A stretch of DNA of 64,000 nt from PALSA-1296 sp038210275 (GTDB lineage Bacteria > Bacteroidota > Ignavibacteria > Palsa-1295). The notes beneath the pieces were generated by a model. The model did no database searches. It was not told the origin of the DNA and saw only the letters and a list, made by a program, of their open reading frames with translations. Within the stretch, counting starts at the first letter, position 1. Each line of letters begins with the position of its first letter. The position numbers and the translations under genes are program-made. Shown here in pieces: positions 17,817 to 24,841 of the stretch. The stretch spans positions 5,400 through 69,399 of the forward strand of contig JBBQWV010000021.1 of NCBI GenBank assembly GCA_038210275.1, written 5' to 3'.

Positions 17817-18593
17817 CTATTCTCTTTCCTTCACCTCATCCCAGATCGCATCCAACTCTTCAAGTTTATATTCATCCCAATTCTTTCCTGAAGCCTCAAC
17901 TGTTTTCTCCACTTCGCGGAATCTTCGTTCGAATTTTGTTGTGGCATTTCTAAGTGCAGTTTCCGGTTCGATTTTTACATGACGTGAGAAATTGACAAGC
18001 GAGAATAGCAGATCCCCGAATTCTTCTTCGCGACGGGCTTGATCGCTCTCAGCCAAAAATTCATCTAACTCTTCTCGCACTTTTTTCAGTACGCTTTCCG
18101 GCTCTACCCAATCGAAGCCAACTTTCGCTGCTTTTTCCTGTATTCTTCCGGCGCGTTGAAGCGAGGGAAGTGCAACCGGCACTCCGTCAAGTACACTTGT
18201 TCTGCCCGATTCTTTTCGTTTAAGCTGCTCCCAATTTTTTGAAACATCATCGGCGCTTTGAACTTCCGTAGTTCCAAAAACATGAGGATGCCGATAGATC
18301 AGCTTTGCGCTTTCTCCTTCTATTACTTCCTGCAAATTGAAATGTCCTTCTTCATTGGCAAGATCGGCATGAAAAACGATGTGCAGAAAAATATCGCCAA
18401 GTTCTTTTTTTAACTCAGGATAATCGCTATTATCAATTGCCTCGATCGCCTCATGCGTTTCTTCAAGAAGTGGTGCACGAAGTGACTCATGCGTCTGGAC
18501 TTTATCCCATGGACATTCCTTACGCAACCGCGAAATAATTGCAACGAATTCGAGAAAAGCGTCCGAAAGAGTTTGGTTCGTAGTTTTATTCAT
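17817..18593 (-). CDS. mazG: Nucleoside triphosphate pyrophosphohydrolase MazG
   Basis: The 258-residue protein is a two-domain MazG. The first half has LRKECPWDKVQTHESL and the metal-binding EETHEAIEAI...KELGDIFLHIVFHA. The second half has EELDEF...EEFGDLLFSLVNFSRH. It hydrolyses NTPs or dNTPs to the monophosphate, cleaning nucleotide pools and lowering ppGpp-linked stress. Length and both helical repeats are complete. It stands alone on the minus strand. Confidence 0.95.
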   Translation of the reverse strand: MNKTTNQTLSDAFLEFVAIISRLRKECPWDKVQTHESLRAPLLEETHEAIEAIDNSDYPELKKELGDIFLHIVFHADLANEEGHFNLQEVIEGESAKLIYRHPHVFGTTEVQSADDVSKNWEQLKRKESGRTSVLDGVPVALPSLQRAGRIQEKAAKVGFDWVEPESVLKKVREELDEFLAESDQARREEEFGDLLFSLVNFSRHVKIEPETALRNATTKFERRFREVEKTVEASGKNWDEYKLEELDAIWDEVKERE

Positions 18594-18679
18594 GGAGATG
18601 CTAACTAACCTAAGAGCTAAAAAATCTCAGGAAATGTCTGAACGAGGATTAAATAGGATTAAGATGATTCGTGAGATTT

Positions 18680-18710
18680 TTGATTAAAAAATTTCTTTGT
18701 CGTATTTTTG
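18680..18710 (+). promoter_or_regulatory. Promoter TTG-N20-TATTTTTG
   Basis: TTG at 18680-18682 and TATTTTTG at 18703-18710 are 20 bp apart, matching the Bacteroidota -33/-7 pattern. The predicted start near 18717 gives a leader of about 55 bases for the TIR gene. Confidence 0.6.
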
Positions 18711-18771
18711 TATATGTATTGATTGCATTAATAATCCTTAAATCTCATTAATCACGGTTCATACTATCCAC

Positions 18772-19647
18772 ATGTCTGACATCTTCATCTCATACTCATC
18801 CAAAGACCGCGAGAAGGCGGAGCAGCTTACGGAGTTGCTCGCTTCGGCGGGGCTATCTGTTTGGATAGATAAGCAGGGGATTGGCGCAGCGACAAGCTGG
18901 TCAGAAGAAATTGTTAATGCACTTGACAACTGCAAAGCATTTATCATAATGCTCTCTTCTTCATCGGTGGATTCAAAAAATGTAGTCCGTGAACTTGCTC
19001 TTGCATTCGAGAAGAATAAGAAAATACTCCCGCTTGATCTTGAACCGGTGGCACTTCCGGCAAGTATGCAATATCATCTTGCAGGATTGCAACGCACTTC
19101 GATGACAAACATCGATGCCATCATCCGCGCTCTCGGCAAGCTTGGCTTGGAAGCAACGCAGGCTCCGACGTTCAAGCTCGTTAAAGAAACCGACGGCAGA
19201 AAAAGTTTGATGATACTTCCATTCGAAGATCTTTCCCCGACAGCTGATAATGAATGGTTCGCAAATGGTATCGTCAGTGAGCTCATTAATGTCTTAGGTA
19301 ATGTGAAGGCATTGAGAGTTATGGATGCTGCGACTACCAAAGAATACAAATCCTACAAAGGTCACCTCACAGTTTATGCAAGAGAAATGGGCATCCGATA
19401 TTTTGTCCAGGGTGATGTCCGCAAGTTCGGCGATCAGATAAAAATATCAAGCCGATTACTCGACATCGAAACGGGCGATCACTTATGGCAGGATTCGCTG
19501 AAGGGGACGATGGAAGATATCTTTGACATTCAGGAAACGGTTGCGAAGAAAGTCGTTGACGGTCTATCCATTATTCTGACGATGGATGAAGCGAGAAGCT
19601 TGATAAGAAACCAACAGAGAATGCCGAGGCGTATGAGTTATTGTTGA
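18772..19647 (+). pseudogene. TIR-TolB_N protein, 5' part of a frameshifted TIR-TPR gene
   Basis: Residues 1-120 are a TIR domain (DIFISYSSKD, GLSVWIDKQGI, SWSEEIVNAL with the usual catalytic-type Glu, FIIMLSSSSV). Residues about 140-270 match the TolB/FlgO-like domain often found beside class III cyclases and TPRs (LMILPFEDLSP, WFANGIVSELI, YFVQGDVRKFG, DIETGDHLWQ). The frame then runs into a TGA at 19645. A shift near 19590 would join the downstream TPR frame and restore the normal PTENAEAYELLLKGHEYF junction. A one-base indel, or a sequencing error, has split a single gene. Intact relatives are signalling or anti-phage NAD-cleaving sensors. Promoter boxes lie upstream. Confidence 0.85.
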
Positions 19648-20492
19648 AAGGACATGAATATTTCCTACGCAGCACGAATAGTGACTTTGAGCGTGCCCTT
19701 TCGCTTTACGAAGAAGCAGCCCGTCTCGATCCGAACTTTGCCCAAGCCCATGCACAGATTGCAAACATTTCTCAGGAGTTCTACCGTGCTTATGGTCCGA
19801 ATGCCGGTTTGCTTGAACGAGCAGAGCAAGCCGCCGGACGCGTTCGCGAGCTTGAAGGCGAATCGGCGCAGTATTTCTCGATCATGAGCCTTCTATCCCT
19901 TCGCCGCGGCGAAGCAGAAGGCGCACTTCGTTATGCCCTGCGCGCAGTCGAGATTGATCCTGCGTATTCTCTTGGCTATAACGCGCTCGGCTTTGCTTAT
20001 CGGGCACTGGGCAGGAATCAGGAAACTGCAAAGGCATGGATGGGGCTTGTTCGGCTCCTGGAGAACGACCGGAATGCGCATTTCAACCTTCTTATCGCGC
20101 TCCATGAACTGGGTTCGGAATCAGAGCTGCACGAAGCGGCTGCCAGAGCGCTTCCGATCTACGAACGCTATGTGCGCCTGACTCCCGATGATTACAATGC
20201 CCGAGTCCAGTTGGCGACTATTCTTGGATACTGCGGCCGCTCCGCCGACTCCGTCGCAGAGGCAGACAGGTTTTCGGCTATCGAGTCGCTTGACGGCGTT
20301 ACCTGCTACAATCTTGCCTGCCTTTATCTGAATGCGAACATGCCTGATCGGGGAATGTCACTTCTTCGCCGCGCCGTGCGAAATGGATTTCACAATATAG
20401 AATCCATCCGCCGCGATCCCGATCTTGCTCCGCTGCGCGGAACGCCGGAGTTTGAGGAATTGATGAAAGAATTGGAAGCTGGCAATGTCTGA
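19641..20492 (+). pseudogene. TPR repeat region, 3' part of the frameshifted TIR-TPR gene
   Basis: This frame is open from 19590 and encodes tetratricopeptide repeats, for example ALSLYEEAARLDPNFAQAHA and ALRYALRAVEIDPAYSLGYN. It ends with RDPDLAPLRGTPEFEELMKE, the usual tail of TIR-TolB-TPR and cyclase-TPR proteins. It lacks its own credible start, since the first usable codon is a TTG at 19641. It should belong to the upstream TIR gene. Two sampled 60-base lines here have 33 G/C each, higher than most of the window, which may indicate acquisition from elsewhere. Its stop overlaps the start of a truncated second TIR frame. Confidence 0.8.
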
Positions 20493-20541
20493 TATATTCA
20501 TTTCTTATTCATCCAAAGACAGCGATTTGAGGATTAAGTAG
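20485..20541 (+). pseudogene. Remnant of a second TIR gene (18 codons)
   Basis: ATG at 20485 overlaps the TPR stop. It encodes MSDIFISYSSKD, identical to the first 12 residues of the upstream TIR gene, then runs into a TAG at 20539 after six unrelated residues. The synonymous codons differ from the first copy, so it is an old paralogue rather than a recent duplication. Confidence 0.8.
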
Positions 20542-20599
20542 GATGTGGAATTAAGAATCTCAGATTTTTTTAATCTCTATAATCAAGATTCAGATAAAG

Positions 20600-20712
20600 G
20601 GGTAGGTGCTCACAATATTAAATCTTTAAATAAAATGCAAAAAAATGATGGGCACCTATTGCAAAACCGAAATCAATGTCGTATATTAATCCTCAAGGTG
20701 ATAGGCACCTAT
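20600..20712. repeat. Cluster of family C repeats
   Basis: Three related words occur in about 110 bp: TAGGTGCTCAC at 20602, GGGCACCTAT at 20650 and GATAGGCACCTAT at 20699. The first two form an inverted pair about 44 bp apart. They lie directly upstream of the RecA-like gene, and no gene is seen between 20542 and 20745. Confidence 0.65.
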
Positions 20713-20745
20713 ATCAATTAAAAATAAAAAATGAGGGAAATACAC

Positions 20746-21735
20746 ATGAATACTATAGACTTAGAGAATCAGGCTGCATTGCGGGGTGGGGCGTTGACGC
20801 TTTGCGTGGGCGAGGAAACAGGGATCAATATTCAGCATTCAATTGAAATGGCGGCGCAGTTGGCTGCCGCTAAATCCGGTCCGGTGCTTTATATTAATAC
20901 GATCCAAACGCCGCGGCGGTTGGGAATGTCCGTACTTTCAGTGACGGGAAACAATCAGAAATCAGATCCCAATCTCAGCTTCTTTTCATGCGAACCCGGT
21001 TTGCTTTCCTCGGAAAAAGGGAGGATCGAGCAGTGTATCGAAGCGCTGATGCCTAAAACAATTATCATTAATTCGCTGGATTTCGCCTCGAAAGATTATC
21101 GCCGTAAAGAAGAGCTGATCTTCTCCGTCATGGAATGGTTAGGCAGATATGATACTAATATTTTGATATTCTCTGAACTTCGTAAAAGTCTTCCGAAGCC
21201 TGGAAAGATCCAACGTGGCGGCGGTGTTGGTAAACTTGCTGCGATTGCTGAGGAGATTCGGTTGGTGGGTGAAACATCGATCGTCGATGGTCAATCGTCT
21301 ATGGTCGGGAAGATCGAGTCAAGTGGAAAGTCCGCTGCGACGGATCAGTCTCTCAGAGAGAAAAAAAGAGTAGCTAAAGAATTAGTTCGGGAAGAGATCC
21401 CCACTAACGGACTGAGAGTCCGTTCCACAGGAATCATAGATACAGGGATTCTTGACACGGCAGTTATTGAAGAGTTACCCCCAATGACTGAGCAAAAAAT
21501 CAAGCATTTTCCAATGTCTAATAAAAACAGAGCCTTGCTTGCCGAATATGAAAAAATACATGGCAAAGCGCAGCATCCCGGAGAGAGCTTCAGGGAGATG
21601 TTCGACCGGGTAGTCGGATTGATCCTTGCTGAAAAAGCTGGTAAAAATATAACCGATCTATCAAACTATATACCTGATAAACTTGCGATCCGCAACAAGA
21701 GAAAAGATAAAGTGCGCGAAATGTTAACTATCTGA
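20746..21735 (+). CDS. RecA/KaiC-like ATPase fold protein with degenerate P-loop
   Basis: I do not recognise a named family. The first 150 residues follow the RecA/KaiC layout: a strand and loop LTLCVGEETGIN, a helix of Ala/Gln type, PVLYINTIQTPRR, and a Walker-B-like strand PKTIIINSLD. The P-loop Lys-Thr is replaced by Ile-Asn, so ATP binding is doubtful. The C-terminal third is basic with a predicted helical domain (SFREMFDRVVGLILAEKAGK). ATG 20746 is preferred over 20731 because GAGGG sits nine bases before it. A terminator follows the gene. A role as a regulator or assembly partner in DNA transactions is a guess. Confidence 0.7.
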   Translation: MNTIDLENQAALRGGALTLCVGEETGINIQHSIEMAAQLAAAKSGPVLYINTIQTPRRLGMSVLSVTGNNQKSDPNLSFFSCEPGLLSSEKGRIEQCIEALMPKTIIINSLDFASKDYRRKEELIFSVMEWLGRYDTNILIFSELRKSLPKPGKIQRGGGVGKLAAIAEEIRLVGETSIVDGQSSMVGKIESSGKSAATDQSLREKKRVAKELVREEIPTNGLRVRSTGIIDTGILDTAVIEELPPMTEQKIKHFPMSNKNRALLAEYEKIHGKAQHPGESFREMFDRVVGLILAEKAGKNITDLSNYIPDKLAIRNKRKDKVREMLTI

Positions 21736-21794
21736 AAAATAAAGAAGTTACAGGGGTAGTTATATGCTTGACACGTTGCAAGTCCTTTAGAAAT

Positions 21795-21828
21795 AGCCCT
21801 CGTTTCTGAGGGCTGGGTAAGGTTTTTT
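21795..21828 (+). terminator. Intrinsic terminator
   Basis: The stem AGCCCTC/GAGGGCT with a six-base loop is followed by GGGTAAGGTTTTTTG. It closes the RecA-like gene. Confidence 0.7.
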
Positions 21829-21831
21829 GCG

Positions 21832-21839
21832 TATTTTTG
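21832..21839 (+). promoter_or_regulatory. -7 box TATTTTTG
   Basis: Consensus TAnnTTTG directly after a terminator and 19 bases before the ATG at 21859. It would give a leader of only about a dozen bases. A -33 TTG is not obvious. Confidence 0.45.
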
Positions 21840-21858
21840 CGGTTTAACTTATATCATC

Positions 21859-22119
21859 ATGGAAGCAGTAAATATTATAAGAATTCGGTATGAAGTTGTG
21901 CTTAGATTGATCGAAAGTGATATTTCCGAGAATAATACTTCGTATCAATTTACTTACCCAATTGATTTCATACCAACCCTACCTTCCATTGGTGAAAGTT
22001 ATTCTGATGAGAATAAAACATATCGCATTCTTGATGTGCGACATTCAATCTTTGACAACCAGCCGAAGAGTGACATTTGTACTCATCATATCCTCATCCT
22101 CGCTCAAATCGAGCAATGA
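21859..22119 (+). CDS. Small hypothetical protein
   Basis: The 86-residue product is of mixed alpha/beta character with no signal peptide and no recognised domain. It is supported by a -7 box just upstream and by protein-like composition (RIRYEVVLRLIESDISENN, YRILDVRHSIFDN). Its last 75 bp overlap a small opposite-strand frame (22045-22233), so at least one of the two must tolerate overlap. It lies in the accessory stretch next to the transposase. Confidence 0.5.
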   Translation: MEAVNIIRIRYEVVLRLIESDISENNTSYQFTYPIDFIPTLPSIGESYSDENKTYRILDVRHSIFDNQPKSDICTHHILILAQIEQ

Positions 22120-22233
22120 TTTATTGCGCTCTTTAAGTTCGTCATTCCATTGCTTTGTTTCTCGCTTAATGACTTTATTCAATGCACTATCCGCTGAGAT
22201 AATTTGCCTAATTTGTTGAATGAATTTTTTCAT
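22045..22233 (-). CDS. Possible small hydrophilic protein
   Basis: This 62-residue frame is highly charged and helical (KKFIQQIRQII...KVIKRETKQWNDELKERNKS). An AAGGGG ribosome-site-like stretch lies before its ATG. It overlaps the 3' end of the plus-strand small gene. No family was recognised. It lies directly downstream of the transposase gene on the same strand. Confidence 0.4.
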   Translation of the reverse strand: MKKFIQQIRQIISADSALNKVIKRETKQWNDELKERNKSLLDLSEDEDMMSTNVTLRLVVKD

Positions 22234-22289
22234 AGTTTATTTTCCCCTTCATCGGAATAACCAATTTACCAGAGTTATAAGTTCAGAGA

Positions 22290-22478
22290 CTATTCCTTTT
22301 CGAAAATTACTACCTGTTTTTTATTCTTAAATTCTTTCTTCGGAGACTTTGGTGGTTTACTTACTTCCCTCACCTTGCCGCTCAAAAGGTTGTTCAGCCG
22401 ATTCTTCTTTGCTTTGTGTATCGCTCTGAGTTCGCGTGATCGTTTTAAGTCTGGGTTTTCCTTCTGCTTATCTTTAGG
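22290..22478 (-). other. In-frame continuation of the transposase beyond TAA
   Basis: After the transposase stop (TAA, 22481-22479) the same frame stays open for 62 codons, to a TAG at 22292-22290. It encodes a lysine-rich tail (16 Lys, 5 Arg), for example KRSRELRAIHKAKKNRLNN. It is either an ancestral C-terminal extension cut off by a nonsense change, or a readthrough product. Confidence 0.5.
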
Positions 22479-23429
22479 TTACGCACCTGTTAATTCAGCG
22501 TATGTAAGCCTTTTCCCAAAGATTTTTGGGATGCAAGTTTCGAAACGTTGCGAGTCATTTAATTTCCGATAGGTGTAACGGAACGCCTGTTCGCAAAGAT
22601 ATTTGTCAGTGTGAAAAGATGCAATCTGAATGTAAGTGCCCTTGATGGAACGCTTAAAGCAACTCCAAAAATTTTCCATTGTATTCGTGTGAACATCACC
22701 GTTGACGTATTGCCCTGCTGAATGATCTACCCATGAATGATTGTAAACGGTTTTCAATCTGTGGTAAGATTTCAAAGAGTCAGTGTAAATAGTCGAACCC
22801 TTTTCTACGTTAGCAAATACTTCTGGCTCCAGTGAAGTGCGTTTCACATCATCAACAACCTTACCGCGAAACTCTCCAGTGCTACGATCTACCATGCCCA
22901 TTACAGCCGTCTTGCCGCCGTTCTTTTGTTGTCTCTTCTGCCATTGTGCTAATGTGGAATTCTTCATGCTATGTTTGAATTTTTCTTTTCCACCAACGTA
23001 TGTTTCATCAATCTCAATAGTGCCATTCATCTTTTCGAATGAACCGTTTGAAAGAGCAAAGCGAATACGATGCCCCATGTGCCAAGCACATTTCTGAGTG
23101 ATTCCAAGTGCCCGTGCAATCTCACACGAAGAGACTCCGTTCTTATGATTAATTACAAACCAAATTGCTGGAACCCACTTAGTGATCGGAAGCGGACTAT
23201 CTTCCATAACCGAACCTGTTTTGAGTGAGAAGGTTTTCTTACAGCCTTTTTCCCTGCAACGATATTGCGGACGAGTTTTGAGAAAGCAAATATTCAAAGA
23301 GCCACATTTCGGGCAAACGGGCTTTCCATCATCCCAACGAAGGTGCGCCAGATATTCAACGCAAAGAGCGTCGTTCGTGAAGTAGTTGACCGCCTCTAAA
23401 AGTGTCTTTGGTGTTTTGATCGTTTCCAT
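22479..23429 (-). CDS. IS1595-family transposase
   Basis: The 316-residue protein has an N-terminal zinc ribbon (Cys39, Cys42, Cys58, Cys63). A helix-turn-helix-like region follows (SSCEIARALGITQKCAWHM), then an IS1595-type DDE/N core with IEIDETYVGGK, TIYTDSLKSYH and HTNTMENFWSCFKR. It ends in KRLTYAELTGA. Such enzymes move insertion sequences with short terminal inverted repeats. I could find only an 8-bp candidate pair (GACTATTC at 22288 and GAATAGTC at 23469), so element ends remain undefined. A 62-codon in-frame continuation follows the stop. Confidence 0.9.
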   Translation of the reverse strand: METIKTPKTLLEAVNYFTNDALCVEYLAHLRWDDGKPVCPKCGSLNICFLKTRPQYRCREKGCKKTFSLKTGSVMEDSPLPITKWVPAIWFVINHKNGVSSCEIARALGITQKCAWHMGHRIRFALSNGSFEKMNGTIEIDETYVGGKEKFKHSMKNSTLAQWQKRQQKNGGKTAVMGMVDRSTGEFRGKVVDDVKRTSLEPEVFANVEKGSTIYTDSLKSYHRLKTVYNHSWVDHSAGQYVNGDVHTNTMENFWSCFKRSIKGTYIQIASFHTDKYLCEQAFRYTYRKLNDSQRFETCIPKIFGKRLTYAELTGA

Positions 23430-23485
23430 GTTTATCGTTTGGTTATATTGTTTCGTTATAGATAAACGAATAGTCCGAGTGTTAA

Positions 23486-23503
23486 GTTTCGAAAAAACGA
23501 AAC
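23486..23503. promoter_or_regulatory. Candidate XRE operator GTTTCG-N6-CGAAAC
   Basis: A perfect 6-bp inverted repeat around six A residues lies 32 bp upstream of the small XRE gene. A second pair, GTTTATC...GATAAAC, lies at 23432-23467. It is the typical shape and position of a dimeric XRE repressor site. Confidence 0.45.
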
Positions 23504-23534
23504 TATTTTTATTTATTTTTCTGTTAGGTAGGGT

Positions 23535-23744
23535 ATGAAAAAAGCACTAAAGTTACAGGTTGCGGAGCGAATAAGGGAGATTTTGCTTAAAAAAGGCTGG
23601 AAACAGCAAAACTTGGCAGATGAGGCAGATATGACAAAGTCATACCTGAGTCAAATAATGCACGGCACGGTAAACCCTACATTGGAGACCATAGAGATTT
23701 TAGAAAAAGCATTGAAAGAACCGATATTGCAAATAACGGAGTAG
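23535..23744 (+). CDS. Small XRE-family HTH regulator
   Basis: The 69-residue protein is a single XRE/Cro helix-turn-helix (RIREILLKKGWKQQNLADEA, then SYLSQIMHGTVNPTLETIE). It binds DNA as a dimer and typically represses its own or a neighbouring gene. The AGGTAGGG before the ATG fits a ribosome site. It is divergent from the transposase, and inverted repeats lie in the shared promoter region. It may therefore control the transposase or itself. Confidence 0.85.
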   Translation: MKKALKLQVAERIREILLKKGWKQQNLADEADMTKSYLSQIMHGTVNPTLETIEILEKALKEPILQITE

Positions 23745-23749
23745 ATCGG

Positions 23750-24310
23750 TTATAGGTGGAATCCTATCAGTATCTCTCCGCCCAATTTCCGATATTGGTT
23801 GTAGTCAAATTTCAATCCCCAATGTTCAAAGAACAATCCGGCGAGAAGTGACCATTCGCCGCGTATAATGCTGTGTGAGTCATCTGAGTTACTCCAATAG
23901 GTATTAGAGGCAGATGAATACCAATAATCTGTTCGGTCGTAATAACCTATGCCGTAACCGAACCCTGCAAAGAATGGATGACTCCCAAAAAGCAACTGTA
24001 TATCCCCGAAGATCGTACCTGACTGCGTGCCTTGAGATGGAGTCCAGAAATCCAAACGTGGAGAGATATAATCATTCGGGTTTGATGGAGCCGTTCCACT
24101 GCTATTGAATGTATAGCCTAATCCAAATCCAGCGATCATGTCGAATGAAGTGTCCTTGAATTCAAATAGCATACTTAGTTTGCCTGCCTTTTCTTGATTC
24201 CCGCCTATCCCAATCCAAGCATATTTGAGATTTTTCAAAGAAGAGTCTTTCTGTTGTGCAAAAGAAATTGATGCAATAAAAAGCATAGCAAAGTAGATCG
24301 TTTTCTTCAT
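23750..24310 (-). CDS. Outer-membrane beta-barrel-like protein
   Basis: The 186-residue product has a signal peptide ending in SISFAQQ (cleavage near residue 19), followed by glycine- and aromatic-rich alternating strands (FAGFGYGIGYYDRTDYWY). It terminates in GGEILIGFHL, as small outer-membrane barrels do. No enzyme motif is visible. Its end is 6 bp from the convergent XRE gene. A TTG-N22-TATCTTTG promoter lies upstream, within the start of the divergent second XRE gene. Confidence 0.75.
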   Translation of the reverse strand: MKKTIYFAMLFIASISFAQQKDSSLKNLKYAWIGIGGNQEKAGKLSMLFEFKDTSFDMIAGFGLGYTFNSSGTAPSNPNDYISPRLDFWTPSQGTQSGTIFGDIQLLFGSHPFFAGFGYGIGYYDRTDYWYSSASNTYWSNSDDSHSIIRGEWSLLAGLFFEHWGLKFDYNQYRKLGGEILIGFHL

Positions 24311-24346
24311 GTTGTTAAAAGTGCGTGATTGATGCTGTTAAAACTT

Positions 24347-24358
24347 GCCATATATGGC
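24347..24358. promoter_or_regulatory. Candidate operator, 12-bp palindrome GCCATATATGGC
   Basis: A perfect palindrome sits two bases upstream of the TTG at 24361 that could serve as the -33 element for the XRE gene at 24395. It lies between the two divergent promoters, a good place for autoregulation. Confidence 0.45.
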
Positions 24359-24372
24359 TATTGATATATATG

Positions 24373-24405
24373 CAAAGATACGTAATTTTCAGCCATGAAT
24401 ATCAA
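24373..24405 (-). promoter_or_regulatory. Promoter TTG-N22-TATCTTTG (minus strand)
   Basis: TATCTTTG at 24373-24380 and TTG at 24403-24405 on the minus strand would drive the barrel gene starting at 24310. The -33 part lies inside the 5' end of the XRE gene. Confidence 0.45.
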
Positions 24406-24622
24406 AAAAGTTGTTGGCGAAAATTTACGATTTTACAGGAAGGAAATCGGCTGGACTCAGGAGAAACTTTCCGTGAGGGCAAAGGTCGATGTTTATTATA
24501 TCAGCAGACTGGAGAGAGGGCAAGTAAATGTGAGTGCTGAAACAATGGTTAAATTTGCGAAAAAACTAAAGATCGAACCGTATCTTTTAATGAAACCGAG
24601 AGACACATCAGAATCGCTGTAA
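24395..24622 (+). CDS. Small XRE-family HTH regulator
   Basis: The 75-residue protein is a one-domain XRE regulator: FYRKEIGWTQEKLSVRAKVD forms the first helices and YYISRLERGQVNVSAETM the recognition part. It resembles control (C) proteins and phage-type repressors. A TAATTTTC box ends five bases before the ATG, with TTG at 24361-24363, so its message may have almost no leader. It is divergent from the barrel gene, with a 12-bp palindrome between. Confidence 0.85.
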   Translation: MNIKKVVGENLRFYRKEIGWTQEKLSVRAKVDVYYISRLERGQVNVSAETMVKFAKKLKIEPYLLMKPRDTSESL

Positions 24623-24697
24623 GTCCTTTTAAATTAAATCTTTAGAAATTAGTTACAGTAGCATCTTTGTTCCATACGTCGTAGTCTTGAAATAAAA

Positions 24698-24723
24698 AAG
24701 CTCAAGTGATGAGACTTGAGCTT
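24698..24723. terminator. Hairpin upstream of the tRNA
   Basis: AAGCTCAAGT/ACTTGAGCTT with a six-base loop. A run of six A residues on its left makes a good terminator for minus-strand transcription; on the plus strand the T-run is weak (TAATTT). Confidence 0.5.
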
Positions 24724-24732
24724 AATTTCAGC

Positions 24733-24816
24733 GGGGGTGTGGCGAAATTGGTAAACGCCGTGGTCTTTAAAGCCACCATCTTGACGGATTTGCGGGTTCG
24801 AATCCCGCCGCCCCTA
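24733..24816 (+). tRNA. tRNA, leucine-type body, anticodon UUA (ochre-reading)
   Basis: A full type II cloverleaf can be drawn. The acceptor stem is GGGGGTG/CGCCCCT with discriminator A, and the D-arm is GCG/CGC with GG in an 11-base loop. The anticodon stem is GTGGT/GCCAC, the variable arm has 15 bases, and the T-arm is GCGGG-TTCGAAT-CCCGC. The body sequence TGGCGAAATTGGTAAACGC is typical of tRNA-Leu. The loop is CTTTAAA, placing UUA at positions 34-36, which pairs with the stop codon UAA. Normal tRNA-Leu(UAA) would read CTTAAAA. CCA is not encoded. A base error in the sequence cannot be excluded. Confidence 0.8.
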
Positions 24817-24841
24817 CTTACTTGATTTCAATAGATTGTGT

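Noticed and set aside
19575..19650. Programmed ribosomal frameshift in the TIR-TPR gene
   Set aside because: No X-XXY-YYZ slippery heptamer and no downstream pseudoknot or hairpin is apparent; an indel is simpler.
22288..23476. Terminal inverted repeats of the IS1595 element
   Set aside because: Only an 8-bp match (GACTATTC/GAATAGTC) was found and no target duplication, too little to define the element ends.
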